Source: Bacillota bacterium
GTDB taxonomy: Bacteria; Bacillota; Clostridia; Oscillospirales; Feifaniaceae
Length of the DNA: 64,000 nucleotides
Direction: 5' to 3'
Assembly: GCA_030705925.1 (NCBI GenBank)
Contig: JAUZPM010000001.1
Coordinates: 62,001-126,000, forward strand
Position numbers and translations under genes: made by a program. The notes under the pieces are model-generated. The model worked only from the letters and a program-made list of their open reading frames with translations, was not told where the DNA came from and made no database searches. Below are positions 17,512 through 26,224 of this stretch, in pieces. Every line of letters starts with the position of its first letter. Within the stretch, counting starts at the first letter, position 1.

Positions 17512-18825
17512 TCATAAAGATTTGCGGTCCATTATATTAATGCAGAGAGAAGCGGTAAAACCGGCATCGACAAGGCTGGTTGAAACTACGGTCGCAAATA
17601 GATTTTGAACAGACTTTCTGAAAAGATGACTTGTGCTTATACCTATTTTTCCGATTTTGTCTAAGATACATTTGAGTTTTGAATACTCATCATTTCCATT
17701 ATCGTCTTTAGATAAGATTTGCCCGTTATAAACAATGCGCTTTAAAGTATTATTTATTTCCTGAGTTTTATCAATAATTTCATTGAGCGCCCCAGAGAAA
17801 GAATCTGCTTCGTTCATCAGCCCTGCTGTGATTTCTGAATCGATTTCCGAAAGATCTGATTTATCTCGAAATGCAAGATGAATCGGAATCATTATATGAC
17901 CTCTCCACCCCAGTCCGTAATAATCCTGATAGCCTTGAGTTTTAACAGTCTTTGCAATATATGCAAGGCCCCGATAATAAACAATTCCGCTATTGCTATT
18001 TTCAACTAATTCAACTTTTATCCCAACAGGGACTTGATTTTCATCGTTGCTGGCTATAACGATATTGTCGTTATCTACTATCATAATTACAGATCCATCA
18101 TAATCCGTCGATAAGTTCTTAAATATTTGTTTCATCTCATTTTCAAACCTGAAGCACAGGCATAGTATTCCAACAACTTCTTCTGAGTTTTCGGCAAATA
18201 TTTTTCTTGAAAATATATGAGACTTCTTCTTATCGGGTTGAAGGGGACTTTCGTCAAAAGTTTCAATAAAACTTTCATTTGAATATAGGGTTTTTTCTAA
18301 AGTTTCGTTGTATAATATCTTACCTTTTATTTCATTCGATTGATCTAAGTTTGCAATAACTTTATAACTCTTATCAAGAATAACAATCTCTTCATATACA
18401 GAATACTTTGCAACATACTCCTGGAGCCGTTTAATTATATATTCCTCATCACTTTTACTTCTTTCTTTAAAGGATACAAAACTTCTTATATCGTCATCTG
18501 TTGCAAGGAAGCCGACATCAGCAGTCCTTTCATATAGATTTCTAATAAGAATATCGATTGCAACCTGAGCTTTTGATATGATTTTCTGTGACATTTTATT
18601 TAGTGCTTCGGTTACTAATGTATCAATTAGCTTTTGCTGCAGATCAATAAAATTATTCTGTATATTCGTCATCATAGGCAAAAGACTTTTAGACTGATTA
18701 GGGCAATTGATTTCACATTGCAATTTTATATTTTCCCATTGATCATTAAGCATAGAAATACTGTTTTTGCATTTCTGCACCTCTGACATATACCCTAAAA
18801 AGTCATTTTTCTTGTATGTTACCAT
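17512..18825 (-). CDS. Cache/CheW fusion protein, N-terminal part (ends in a frameshift)
   Basis: The start is the ATG at 18825 after TTGGAGG. The N-terminus (about 1-90) is helical. Residues 95-115 carry RNLYERTADVGFLATD, and a Cache-like sensor domain follows (EIVILDKSYKVIANLDQS, SVIMIVDNDNIVIASND). There is no signal peptide and no membrane helix, so the sensor is probably cytoplasmic. Near the end SLCINIMDR is followed by KSL and a stop; with one base fewer in the AAA at 17521-17523 (TTT on the plus strand) it reads MDRNLYERADD, an internal repeat of the earlier motif, and runs on into the 16230-17429 frame. The gene follows the chemoreceptor gene across a terminator and belongs to the chemotaxis cluster. 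Confidence 0.8.
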   Translation of the reverse strand: MVTYKKNDFLGYMSEVQKCKNSISMLNDQWENIKLQCEINCPNQSKSLLPMMTNIQNNFIDLQQKLIDTLVTEALNKMSQKIISKAQVAIDILIRNLYERTADVGFLATDDDIRSFVSFKERSKSDEEYIIKRLQEYVAKYSVYEEIVILDKSYKVIANLDQSNEIKGKILYNETLEKTLYSNESFIETFDESPLQPDKKKSHIFSRKIFAENSEEVVGILCLCFRFENEMKQIFKNLSTDYDGSVIMIVDNDNIVIASNDENQVPVGIKVELVENSNSGIVYYRGLAYIAKTVKTQGYQDYYGLGWRGHIMIPIHLAFRDKSDLSEIDSEITAGLMNEADSFSGALNEIIDKTQEINNTLKRIVYNGQILSKDDNGNDEYSKLKCILDKIGKIGISTSHLFRKSVQNLFATVVSTSLVDAGFTASLCINIMDRKSL

Positions 18826-18841
18826 TTCTGCTTCCTCCAAT

Positions 18842-18879
18842 AAAAAAAGCGCTTTTAAGGAATAATTCCTTAAAAGCGC
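18842..18879 (-). terminator. Intrinsic terminator after the chemoreceptor gene
   Basis: On the minus strand a perfect 14-bp stem (GCGCTTTTAAGGAA and complement) with a 3-base loop is followed by seven T. It separates the receptor transcript from the Cache-CheW gene, whose ribosome site overlaps the end of the T-run. Confidence 0.9.
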
Positions 18880-18934
18880 CCTTGCTTTATCTAGGCTAAT
18901 AATAACACTTTCTATAATATTTTACAAGTAATTT

Positions 18935-21322
18935 TTAATACTTTCCAAACTCTTTATCATCAAGTGATATTTGGGGTTTAGCTTTTGATAATTCAATATC
19001 TTTATGATTGATCATAGGAAGATTTTCAGATAACTTATTTCCATGGGCTTTTTCATTTTTATCAAACATAGACTCAATTGCCTTTAAAACGTCTGGGCTA
19101 AGTTTATCGAGGTTTACATTGTTTAATTCTTTTATATCTTTAAGTTTAAAATTATTAACCATCTGCTTAAGCATCTCAGCCTGACCTGATAGCTCCTCAC
19201 TTGCCGATGCACTTTCTTCTGCCGTTGCTGAGTTAGTTTGAATCACCTGTGATACTTGTTCTACCGCCTGATTTACCTGAGCAATTGCATTTGCCTGTTC
19301 ATTTGAGGCAGTTGCTATTTGTCCCACAAGTTCAGCCGTCTTGGAAATACTCGTAACTATCTCATCTAGCGCATTCGCCGTATTATTAGCGATTTTTGTG
19401 CCGGACTCGACCTTATTGATAGAACCTTCGATCATGGTTGTCGTTTCTTTAGCCGCACTTGCGCTCTTCTGTGCAAGATTTCTTACCTCTTCAGCAACAA
19501 CCGCAAAGCCTTTACCATATTGCCCTGCACGTGCAGCTTCAACCGCAGCGTTAAGCGCAAGGATATTGGTTTGGAAAGCTATATCGTCGATAACTTTAAT
19601 TATCTTTGAAATATGAGATGACGACTCATTTATATCATGCATTGCCTGAAGCATTTCCTTCATTTGCTGGTTCCCTTTTACAGCGTCTCCCTTAGCGGTC
19701 AAACTCAGTTCATTAGCCTGATTTGCGTTAACTGCATTCTGTTTAACCTGAGCGGCCATCTCAGTTATCGAAGCTGTAACTTCTTCAATAGAGCTTGCCT
19801 GCTCTTCCGAACCCTGTGATAATGTCTGACTTGATTCTGAAATCTGGCCGGCTCCGGCAGCTACTTGTTCAGCAGATGTATTTATTTCACTGAGTGTTCG
19901 ATTTAAAGATGTAATGATTTTATTTAAGGATTCTGAAATCGTTCTAAAGTCTCCTCTGTATTCTCTTACATGAGAAAGATTTAGATTTCCCGTTGCAATT
20001 TCAGAAAGTATACTAGCTATTTCCTCCACTACGTGATTTAAAGTTGAAACAGTAGAATTTACTGCATTTGCGAGTGCAAGAAAATCACCCTTGTAATTAC
20101 CACTCACACTTGTTGAAAGGTTTCCAACAGACATTTGAGACATTACATCAGAAACTTCTTTAATTGGCTTAACAACTGCGTCTAGAGTATTGTTGACCCC
20201 TAAAACAATATTCTTAAATTCTCCGGTAAATTTTGCGCTATCTCCTCTTGCACTTAAATTTCCTATTTCAGCTTGTTCCGACAAAGAAACAGTCTCTTCA
20301 ATTAATGAATTAATCGTCTCCATCATTTCCGTAAAGGCAGGTCTGAGTTTATCATTTTCCGATCTTTTGCCACTCTTCCTAAAATCCTCAAGGTCGCTTA
20401 TGTCGCCTTTTGAAATTCTAAGCGCGACTTCTTGCAGCAATAACAGCCTTTGTTGAACATCATTAATAGAATGCGCCAATACTGCAAAATCCCCATTATA
20501 TTTTGTATTCATAGTCTTGGTGTAATCGTTTAGAGCCATCGTTGATATAACATCAACAGTCTCATCCAACGGCGCTGTTACTGAATCCAAGGCGCTGTTT
20601 ATCCCTGAAACTATCTTCTTATATCCGCCTTTAAATTTATCGGCGTTTCCTCTAGAGTTCTTAATATTTCCCGCAACAATCCCAGTTGTTATATTGTCAA
20701 CCTCAACAATAATATCCTGAATAGCCTGCATCATTTCAATAGCGGCGGGCATGAGCTTATCATTTTCAGATCTTTTGCCCAATCTTAAAAATTCATCAAG
20801 ACGACTTGTGTCCCCATTCGCAACTCTTACAAATGCGTCCTGAACACTTAACAGTCTTGTTATAACGCCATTAATATCACTTGAGAATTTAGACAATTCT
20901 CCTTTATAGTTTCCTTCCATTTTCAATGAAAGATCATTATTGGCGATCTTCTCAAGTACCTTACCCCCTTCTTTTAAGGGTTTGATCATTTCCTTTAGCG
21001 CTTCATTTACATCTATGCCAAATTTAGAATAAAGGCCTTGGTACTTAGAGGTATCCATTCGGTAATCAATATTTCCGTCTTTTATATTTAGAGACAAATC
21101 TTCAGAATCTTTTGAGATGCCTACAAATGTTTCTTTAATTTTCAATAAGTACTGATAAATTTTTATAAAATGATCTCTTTCAGCCTCGACACATCCATCA
21201 CCGGCTGAAACATTTAAGTCTAAGTCAAAATCACCGAGTGACATTTTTTTTAGGTTCTTTTCCAGCCTTTCAATTTCCCTGTTTTGATAGTCAATTATCT
21301 TTCCCTTTGAAAACAATTTCAT
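18935..21322 (-). CDS. Soluble methyl-accepting chemotaxis protein with repeated HAMP-like modules
   Basis: A 795-residue receptor without membrane helices or signal peptide. The ATG at 21322 is preceded by GGGAGG. Residues 1-480 form a long series of HAMP-like units: the motif [12 protein letters not shown] occurs twice (about 190 and 330), and LDxVxxPLxE and NYKGDF-type segments recur. The signalling domain (about 490-740) has the conserved hairpin tip [22 protein letters not shown] and the methylation-type helices rich in Glu/Gln/Ala/Ser. The C-terminus has no CheR-tethering pentapeptide. Such cytoplasmic poly-HAMP receptors respond to internal signals or partner proteins. It lies just after cheW in the same direction and probably shares the cheW promoter. 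Confidence 0.92.
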   Translation of the reverse strand: MKLFSKGKIIDYQNREIERLEKNLKKMSLGDFDLDLNVSAGDGCVEAERDHFIKIYQYLLKIKETFVGISKDSEDLSLNIKDGNIDYRMDTSKYQGLYSKFGIDVNEALKEMIKPLKEGGKVLEKIANNDLSLKMEGNYKGELSKFSSDINGVITRLLSVQDAFVRVANGDTSRLDEFLRLGKRSENDKLMPAAIEMMQAIQDIIVEVDNITTGIVAGNIKNSRGNADKFKGGYKKIVSGINSALDSVTAPLDETVDVISTMALNDYTKTMNTKYNGDFAVLAHSINDVQQRLLLLQEVALRISKGDISDLEDFRKSGKRSENDKLRPAFTEMMETINSLIEETVSLSEQAEIGNLSARGDSAKFTGEFKNIVLGVNNTLDAVVKPIKEVSDVMSQMSVGNLSTSVSGNYKGDFLALANAVNSTVSTLNHVVEEIASILSEIATGNLNLSHVREYRGDFRTISESLNKIITSLNRTLSEINTSAEQVAAGAGQISESSQTLSQGSEEQASSIEEVTASITEMAAQVKQNAVNANQANELSLTAKGDAVKGNQQMKEMLQAMHDINESSSHISKIIKVIDDIAFQTNILALNAAVEAARAGQYGKGFAVVAEEVRNLAQKSASAAKETTTMIEGSINKVESGTKIANNTANALDEIVTSISKTAELVGQIATASNEQANAIAQVNQAVEQVSQVIQTNSATAEESASASEELSGQAEMLKQMVNNFKLKDIKELNNVNLDKLSPDVLKAIESMFDKNEKAHGNKLSENLPMINHKDIELSKAKPQISLDDKEFGKY

Positions 21323-21399
21323 TTTTATTCCTCCCAAGCCCCATATTTATGCCCTTAATTTTATATTTCTTTTATATTTTTATTTATGTTTATACGAAA

Positions 21400-21894
21400 T
21401 TAAGCTATTTGGCTGATACTATCAAAATCTTTATCATTCATAAGTTTTTCACAATCGAGAATAAGCTTTACGTCATTTTCGCACTTACCGATCGCTTTTA
21501 TATACTTATTCTCAGCCCGTTTATTAAGTTCAGGCGGCGGAACAATATCTTCATCAGATATTGATAAAACTTCAGTAACATTATCTACAATCAAGCCAAC
21601 GGATATATCCTTGACATCCACCACTATAATACAGGTTCTGTCGTTATATTCTGCGAAATCTTTTTTAAACCTCAATCTAACATCCATTACGGGTATTATA
21701 CTGCCTCTTAAGTTTACTATTCCCCTTACATACTTTGGCAGTTCGGGAACCTCAGTGATCGGCTGGATTCCGATGATTTCGGTTACAAATTTGATTTCAA
21801 TTGCATAGACCTCCTTCCCAATAGAAAATGTTAAATATTTTCCTTTCTGCGTGTCTTCCTCTAAAGCAATCGCCTCAACCTGAGTACCAGACAT
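21400..21894 (-). CDS. cheW: Chemotaxis coupling protein CheW
   Basis: A 164-residue CheW that links receptors to the kinase CheA. After a short N-terminal extension the CheW fold runs from about residue 18 to 155, with KYLTFSIGKEVYAIEI, ITEVPELPKYVRGIVNLRG (the receptor/CheA contact loop), IPVMDVRLRF and GLIVDNVTEVL. The start ATG at 21894 has TTGGAGG at a slightly long spacing of about 11 bases. It is the first gene of a cheW-receptor transcript. CheA is not encoded in the window, so the kinase must lie elsewhere. Confidence 0.95.
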   Translation of the reverse strand: MSGTQVEAIALEEDTQKGKYLTFSIGKEVYAIEIKFVTEIIGIQPITEVPELPKYVRGIVNLRGSIIPVMDVRLRFKKDFAEYNDRTCIIVVDVKDISVGLIVDNVTEVLSISDEDIVPPPELNKRAENKYIKAIGKCENDVKLILDCEKLMNDKDFDSISQIA

Positions 21895-22072
21895 TAAACA
21901 TCGCCTCCAATAAAATAAATAATAAAAATAGATTAAGAACTATTTAAACCAAATACTTTCACTTTTTTCAATTAAACCCCTCCGTTACTTTCCATTAACA
22001 AAAAATACATATTTATCTAAATTTTTAACAAATTATTCTTGACATTTTTTAATTTTTTTGTTGCTATTTTAT

Positions 22073-22099
22073 ATATCGAAATTTTTATTAATAAATTTA
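22073..22099 (-). promoter_or_regulatory. Candidate sigma-D (flagellar/chemotaxis) promoter before cheW
   Basis: On the minus strand TAAA (22099-22096), a 15-bp spacer and TTCGATAT (22080-22073) match the Firmicute sigma-D consensus TAAA-N15-GCCGATAT at ten of twelve positions. It would give a leader of about 170 bases before cheW. The rest of the 324-bp gap (21895-22218) is very AT-rich and holds only the cheD terminator. Confidence 0.55.
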
Positions 22100-22149
22100 G
22101 CATTTTATTTATAATTATTAAAAAATCTAAATCACTTCAGTGCAAGGCA

Positions 22150-22195
22150 AAATAAAGGGCCTGATACCCGCCGAGCAGTGTCAGACCCTTTATTT
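22150..22195 (-). terminator. Intrinsic terminator after cheD
   Basis: An interrupted stem, AAATAAAGGG-CTGA-AC with its complement across a loop at about 22168-22177, lies 24 bp past the cheD stop. The flanking A/T tracts allow it to work in either direction. Confidence 0.8.
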
Positions 22196-22218
22196 CTCTT
22201 ATTTTTATACTTTTTAAT

Positions 22219-22707
22219 TTATATCTTTATTAACTGTGTTGTAAGTTTCACATTCCCCGTTAAAACATCCATTTCCAAAGTTCTGCTTAACCTTCCTGAA
22301 ACTTCTAAAGCTTCATATTTTACATTAATTTTAGATAGTTCATCCTTAACTGCTGATAAATTCTTCTTCCCGATTTCAAAAACATCATTAACATCTGAAG
22401 AGTCAGCTCCTCCAAATAATCTTACCTGAAGACTGCTCTTGTTGCATCCGTATTTATTGCATATTAAATCAAAAAAAAATGGAACTGCTAATGTCGCATA
22501 GTAACATGGTTTATTTATATTTATATCGTATTTTAAACCCGGATTAGGTAGTGCAATATGTGCCATACCGGCTATTTTTTTATCTTGCGAGTAAACTGTT
22601 ATACCCACACAAGACGCAAGCGCAAACGTTTTTATAACATCTTCTATATCATTAGATATCGCATATTCACCAAGTCCAACAATTTTATTCACTATATCAC
22701 CGTTCAT
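22219..22707 (-). CDS. cheD: Chemoreceptor glutamine deamidase CheD
   Basis: CheD deamidates specific glutamines of chemoreceptors and, with CheC, takes part in adaptation. The 162-residue protein has all three catalytic residues at the family spacing: Thr27, Cys33 (in LASCVGI) and His50 (in GMAHIALP). RLFGGADS further on is also typical. The start overlaps the end of cheB by 11 bp. No cheC gene is seen in the window. Confidence 0.95.
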   Translation of the reverse strand: MNGDIVNKIVGLGEYAISNDIEDVIKTFALASCVGITVYSQDKKIAGMAHIALPNPGLKYDININKPCYYATLAVPFFFDLICNKYGCNKSSLQVRLFGGADSSDVNDVFEIGKKNLSAVKDELSKINVKYEALEVSGRLSRTLEMDVLTGNVKLTTQLIKI

Positions 22708-23704
22708 TTAATAATTTGTAAATTACCTCTGAAATTCTGTCAAGTGGTGCCTGCTCTTCAACTGCTCCAATATCATAAGCCACTTTAGGCATTCCATAAA
22801 CAATACTTGACCCCTCATCCTGCCCTGCTGTCCTGGCACCGTTGCTTCTCATAGCAAGAAGACCCCGAGCTCCATCGCCGCCCATTCCGGTAAGGATTAC
22901 TCCTATTGCTTCCTTGCCTGCCTTTTCTGCAACCGAATTAAAAAGTACGTCGACAGAAGGACAATGCCCGTTAACCTTATCGCTTTTAAAGCATATTATT
23001 TTATAAGCTTCTCCAGCCTTTTCTATTTTAATATGCTGATCGCCGGGAGCAATAAAGACGCACCCCTGTTTTACAATATCCCCGGTCTGCGCCTCTTTAA
23101 CATTAAAATGTAAAGTTTTATTAAGCCTCTCAGCATACATTTTTGTAAATCCAGGAGGCATATGCTGTACAATAACTATACCAGGAACGTCACCCGGAAG
23201 CAGCTGTAATACTTTGATAAGCGCCTCAGTTCCCCCGGTAGAAGACCCAATTGCTATTATTTTGTGTTTCCAGAAATGTTTCGATCGAATTTCGGTTTCT
23301 TTATTCCATTTTGAAAGATCTGCTGTTAATGAAATTTTGATTTTAATTTTTAATTCATTTATTAAACTCTCAAAGATAACATCATTTTTCTGGTCAGGTT
23401 TTTTTATAATATCAGCAGCACCCGATTTAACTGCTTCAGAAGTGTTTTTATTGCCAGATACCAGCATTACAACGGGTAACGGATGCTGGGGCATAAGCTT
23501 TTTCAAAAATTCTACTCCGCTTAAATCTGGTAGATCTTCATCAAGAACGAGCACATCTGGCTCATACTCAACTATTCTATTTCTTGCTTCGACTGCATCA
23601 TAAGCAGATGGAATAATTTTAATACCAGGATCAAGTGACAATCCTTTTATTATTACATCAATATATACATAATTACTGACAACCAAAACCTTTATTATCT
23701 TCAT
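22697..23704 (-). CDS. cheB: Chemotaxis methylesterase CheB with an altered receiver domain
   Basis: CheB removes methyl groups from chemoreceptors. The 335-residue protein has a receiver domain (1-120), a linker and a methylesterase domain (about 147-333) with Ser155 in GSSTGG, His181 in VQHMPPG and Asp277 in GMGGDG. Phospho-acceptor Asp55 is present in VLDEDLPDLSG, and VSG plus KKP stand for the Thr/Ser and Lys. However, the acidic pair that binds Mg2+ near residues 10-11 (VDDS in usual CheB) is replaced by VVSNYVYID, so phosphorylation may be weak or lost. The start is an ATG at 23704, 3 bp after the cheR stop. Confidence 0.93.
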   Translation of the reverse strand: MKIIKVLVVSNYVYIDVIIKGLSLDPGIKIIPSAYDAVEARNRIVEYEPDVLVLDEDLPDLSGVEFLKKLMPQHPLPVVMLVSGNKNTSEAVKSGAADIIKKPDQKNDVIFESLINELKIKIKISLTADLSKWNKETEIRSKHFWKHKIIAIGSSTGGTEALIKVLQLLPGDVPGIVIVQHMPPGFTKMYAERLNKTLHFNVKEAQTGDIVKQGCVFIAPGDQHIKIEKAGEAYKIICFKSDKVNGHCPSVDVLFNSVAEKAGKEAIGVILTGMGGDGARGLLAMRSNGARTAGQDEGSSIVYGMPKVAYDIGAVEEQAPLDRISEVIYKLLNER

Positions 23705-23707
23705 TGC

Positions 23708-24523
23708 CTAATCCTTTCGGTATATTGATGGCATAACATATTTAAATTTAAAATTTCCTCTATTCAAGCATTCGGAATGTCCTATAAAAAGATATCCTCC
23801 CGGGTATAAGGAATTATAAAACTTATTGATTAAATCCCGTTTAGTTTCCTCGTTAAAATAGATCATAACATTTCTGCAAAATATAACATGAAATTCCCTT
23901 TTAAACGGAAAAGCCGCGTTATTTAAATTAAAAAATCTAAATATCACTTCTTTTTTCACTTTTTCACTTATAACGCTTATTTCATCATTTATCTGACTAA
24001 AATAATTTGATTTCCATTTTGATGGCAAAGGCTCAATATCTTTATTATCATATTCGCCTTTTTTGGCGATATCAATGACCCTGCTTGATATATCAGTTGC
24101 TAAAATATTAGTGTCCCATAAATGTTTTTCCATTCCAAAATAATCAAGCATTATCATTGCAAGTGTGTAAGCCTCTTCACCGGTAGAGCACCCGGCGCTC
24201 CACACCCTGATGTCTTTATCTGTTACAGAGTCTTTTAATTGCGGTAAAACCGTGTCCCTAAAATAATAAAAATGATCTGGTTCTCTCATAAAATATGTAT
24301 GATTTGTTGTAATCCTGCTCATTAAATTTGAGGCAGCTTGTCCTGTATCATCAGATAATATATAATCATAATATTTTGAAAAGCTATCGAAATTTAGTTG
24401 ATGCAAAATGCCCTGAAGTCTTCCCTCAACAAGAGTTCTTTTACCTTCACCCAGTTTTATACCGTAGTTTGATAAAATATAGTCGGTTAAAAGCTTATAT
24501 TCTTTATCTGCTATATTAACCAT
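23708..24523 (-). CDS. cheR: Chemoreceptor methyltransferase CheR
   Basis: CheR methylates receptor glutamates using S-adenosylmethionine. The 271-residue product has the N-terminal helical domain (about 1-75; LLTDYILSNYGIKLGEGKR) and the Rossmann methyltransferase domain with RVWSAGCSTGEEAYTLAM (about 105-122), NILATDIS and FCRNVMIYF. A region at about 205-235 corresponds to the beta-subdomain. It is the first gene of a cheR-cheB-cheD transcript. Confidence 0.95.
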   Translation of the reverse strand: MVNIADKEYKLLTDYILSNYGIKLGEGKRTLVEGRLQGILHQLNFDSFSKYYDYILSDDTGQAASNLMSRITTNHTYFMREPDHFYYFRDTVLPQLKDSVTDKDIRVWSAGCSTGEEAYTLAMIMLDYFGMEKHLWDTNILATDISSRVIDIAKKGEYDNKDIEPLPSKWKSNYFSQINDEISVISEKVKKEVIFRFFNLNNAAFPFKREFHVIFCRNVMIYFNEETKRDLINKFYNSLYPGGYLFIGHSECLNRGNFKFKYVMPSIYRKD

Positions 24524-24557
24524 GCTAAACCTCTAATTAGAAATAAATATTACCATT

Positions 24558-24586
24558 ATTTTAAGATAAATATCACTTTTTGTCCA
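24558..24586 (-). promoter_or_regulatory. Candidate promoter for cheRBD
   Basis: On the minus strand TGGACA (24586-24581), a 17-bp spacer and TAAAAT (24563-24558) lie about 35 bp before the cheR start. This is one mismatch from the consensus in each box. Confidence 0.45.
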
Positions 24587-24623
24587 GTAATTCAAGCAAA
24601 TTGTAAATTATATCAATTAAGTG

Positions 24624-24651
24624 TTGCATATTTTAAAAATAGATTTATAAT
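24624..24651 (+). promoter_or_regulatory. Promoter of the riboswitch-controlled gene
   Basis: TTGCAT at 24624-24629, a 16-bp spacer and TATAAT at 24646-24651 would start transcription at about 24658, immediately before the riboswitch aptamer. Confidence 0.6.
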
Positions 24652-24660
24652 GTAATTACA

Positions 24661-24750
24661 AATATCTCCGATAATGGCAAACCTAACGAAAGTTAGAGAC
24701 GCAAAGCCACGGGTCTAAAGCTTTATGCCATGATAGCCGGGCTGCCGAAG
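24661..24750 (+). promoter_or_regulatory. Cyclic di-GMP-I (GEMM-I) riboswitch aptamer
   Basis: The sequence shows the conserved GEMM-I core in order: ATAATGGCAAACC, a GAAA tetraloop hairpin (CCTAAC GAAA GTTAGA), GACGCAAAGCCACGGGTCTAA, and then ATGATAGCCGGGCTGCCG. This class binds cyclic di-GMP, the second messenger that switches clostridia between swimming and surface attachment. The gene under its control codes for a secreted repeat protein. The 305-bp gap between cheR and that gene holds this element, two promoters and the terminator below. Confidence 0.92.
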
Positions 24751-24754
24751 AATT

Positions 24755-24799
24755 ATACAGTTCAATTCTGTATGCTTTTTCGGCATGCAGTTTTTTTTT
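24755..24799 (+). terminator. Riboswitch expression platform: terminator with competing antiterminator
   Basis: CTGTATGC (24768-24775) pairs with GCATGCAG (24783-24790, one G-T) around a 7-base loop, followed by nine T, which makes an intrinsic terminator. ATACAG at 24755-24760 can instead pair with CTGTAT at 24768-24773 and break it. Which structure the ligand favours cannot be read from the sequence alone. Confidence 0.8.
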
Positions 24800-24828
24800 G
24801 GAGAAAAAAAGAAAGGAATGCATGCTGT

Positions 24829-26151
24829 ATGAAAAAGGTATTTGTTCAAATTCTGTCTTTTGTTCTTGTCCTACTAATGTCAACGTCCGCTTTTGCGGCA
24901 TCCGGTTCGGGCAAAGGAAACAGCAAATCTGAACAATCCCAAACCCCAGCAGTACAAAACGAAAAAGGAACTTCAGCGCAGGAAACAACAACAGAAACAA
25001 ACAGTCAACAAAAAGAAAAGGCAACGGCTCCAGCAGTGCAAAGTTCTGATAATCAAGAAACAACAGTCAATTCTAACGATCAAAAATCAGACAAGCAAAA
25101 TGAAAAAGCTGTAGAAAACAGTCAAAAAGAATCGTCTTCAACAACCGACACTTCCAGCGGAGATGCGAAGGACGAAAGTTCCGGTGACCAAGCTAAAAAT
25201 AAATCAGAATTACAAAAACAGTTTAAAACAGAGCTGAACGAAGAAAGAAAAGAAATTGTAGATCAAAAAAATGATTTGACTTCACAAAAAGAGCAGCTCG
25301 AGGAAAAATATAATGAATTGGTTGCTGCTGGAGATACTGCCGGAGCACAAGCTGTTTTGGACAGCATAAACAACTTGGATACTCAGATAGATGATTTAGA
25401 AGCTCAAATAAAGCAGGCTAACAATGAGAGATATATGGTAGTTAAAACTATATACTCAGATGAAGAACTTTCAACTTTTGACAGCGCTGCAGATCTAATA
25501 AAGCAGATGTATTCTGACGCTTATACACTTGATGCAGGCAGTGTAACAATTAATAATAACTTAATAAAGTTTGATGCTCCCCCGTACATAAAAGGAGGAA
25601 CGACACTTGTTCCAATTAGAGCGATTACCGAAGGGCTAGGCGCACAAGTTGCATGGAACGATGATACCAAGACTGTTACAATAACTAAGGACAACACCGT
25701 AATAGAATTGACAATAAACAGTTCAACAGTGCTTAAAAATGGTGCTCCTGTTGATATGGGTACGGATGCAGAAATAACCTGTGGAAGGACATATGTTCCT
25801 CTTAGATTTATTGCTGAAGCATTAAACCTAAAAGTCACCTGGGATAGCGATGATAAAATTATAGATGTTGATAATGAAAGCGATACAAACCCACCATCAA
25901 CAGGCGATGACACAACGGTAGATAATTCAACTCCTGGATCAACCGATACTTCTGGATCAACCGACACCTCTGGATCAACCGATACTTCTGGTGCTACAGA
26001 TACTACAGGCACCACAGATATTTCCGGTTCAGTAAGTAATTCGACAGGCACCACGACCGCTGATGATTCTAATACTTCAACCAACGAGGAAGCAACGAAT
26101 GAAAGCACAATAGGTTCTGATGGGAATGCTGAAGGCAGCCCCTCTATATAA
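24829..26151 (+). CDS. Secreted protein with coiled coil, copper-amine-oxidase-N-like domain and Ser/Thr repeats
   Basis: The start is the ATG at 24829 (440 residues), after the terminator and an AAAGGA site; the longer frame from 24730 would run through the riboswitch. A signal peptide (about 1-23, ending AFA) comes first. Residues 25-130 are a low-complexity Gln/Ser/Thr/Lys segment and 135-200 are a charged coiled coil. A domain like the N-terminal domain of copper amine oxidases (about 225-350) has the doubled motif VPIRAITEGLGAQVAW / VPLRFIAEALNLKVTW; these domains are common in clostridial wall proteins and are not enzymes. The tail is Ser/Thr/Asp-rich with tandem repeats. No sortase motif or SLH domain is seen, so the anchor is unclear. 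With c-di-GMP control, an adhesion or matrix role is likely. Confidence 0.85.
   Translation: MKKVFVQILSFVLVLLMSTSAFAASGSGKGNSKSEQSQTPAVQNEKGTSAQETTTETNSQQKEKATAPAVQSSDNQETTVNSNDQKSDKQNEKAVENSQKESSSTTDTSSGDAKDESSGDQAKNKSELQKQFKTELNEERKEIVDQKNDLTSQKEQLEEKYNELVAAGDTAGAQAVLDSINNLDTQIDDLEAQIKQANNERYMVVKTIYSDEELSTFDSAADLIKQMYSDAYTLDAGSVTINNNLIKFDAPPYIKGGTTLVPIRAITEGLGAQVAWNDDTKTVTITKDNTVIELTINSSTVLKNGAPVDMGTDAEITCGRTYVPLRFIAEALNLKVTWDSDDKIIDVDNESDTNPPSTGDDTTVDNSTPGSTDTSGSTDTSGSTDTSGATDTTGTTDISGSVSNSTGTTTADDSNTSTNEEATNESTIGSDGNAEGSPSI
25936..26025 (+). repeat. 18-bp tandem repeat in coding sequence
   Basis: Three close copies of GGATCAACCGATACTTCT (25936-25989) and two decayed ones (to 26025) encode GSTDTS-type hexapeptides in the tail of the secreted protein. 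Such tracts can change copy number between strains. Confidence 0.85.
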
Positions 26152-26180
26152 TTTATAATTACATACATTGAGCATAAAAG

Positions 26181-26210
26181 ACACCGTTATTTTTTAACGG
26201 TGTTTTTTTT
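26181..26210 (+). terminator. Intrinsic terminator after the secreted repeat protein
   Basis: ACACCGTTA (26181-26189) pairs with TAACGGTGT (26195-26203) and is followed by T8. Confidence 0.9.
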
Positions 26211-26224
26211 ATAGTCCGTGTAAC

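Noticed and set aside
25936-26025. CRISPR-like short repeats
   Set aside because: The 18-bp units are directly adjacent without spacers and code for hexapeptides, so this is a coding tandem repeat.
25521-26168. 215-codon minus-strand frame rich in Val and Ser
   Set aside because: It is the reverse of the Thr/Ser/Asp repeat tail of the secreted protein; no start signal and no family resemblance.
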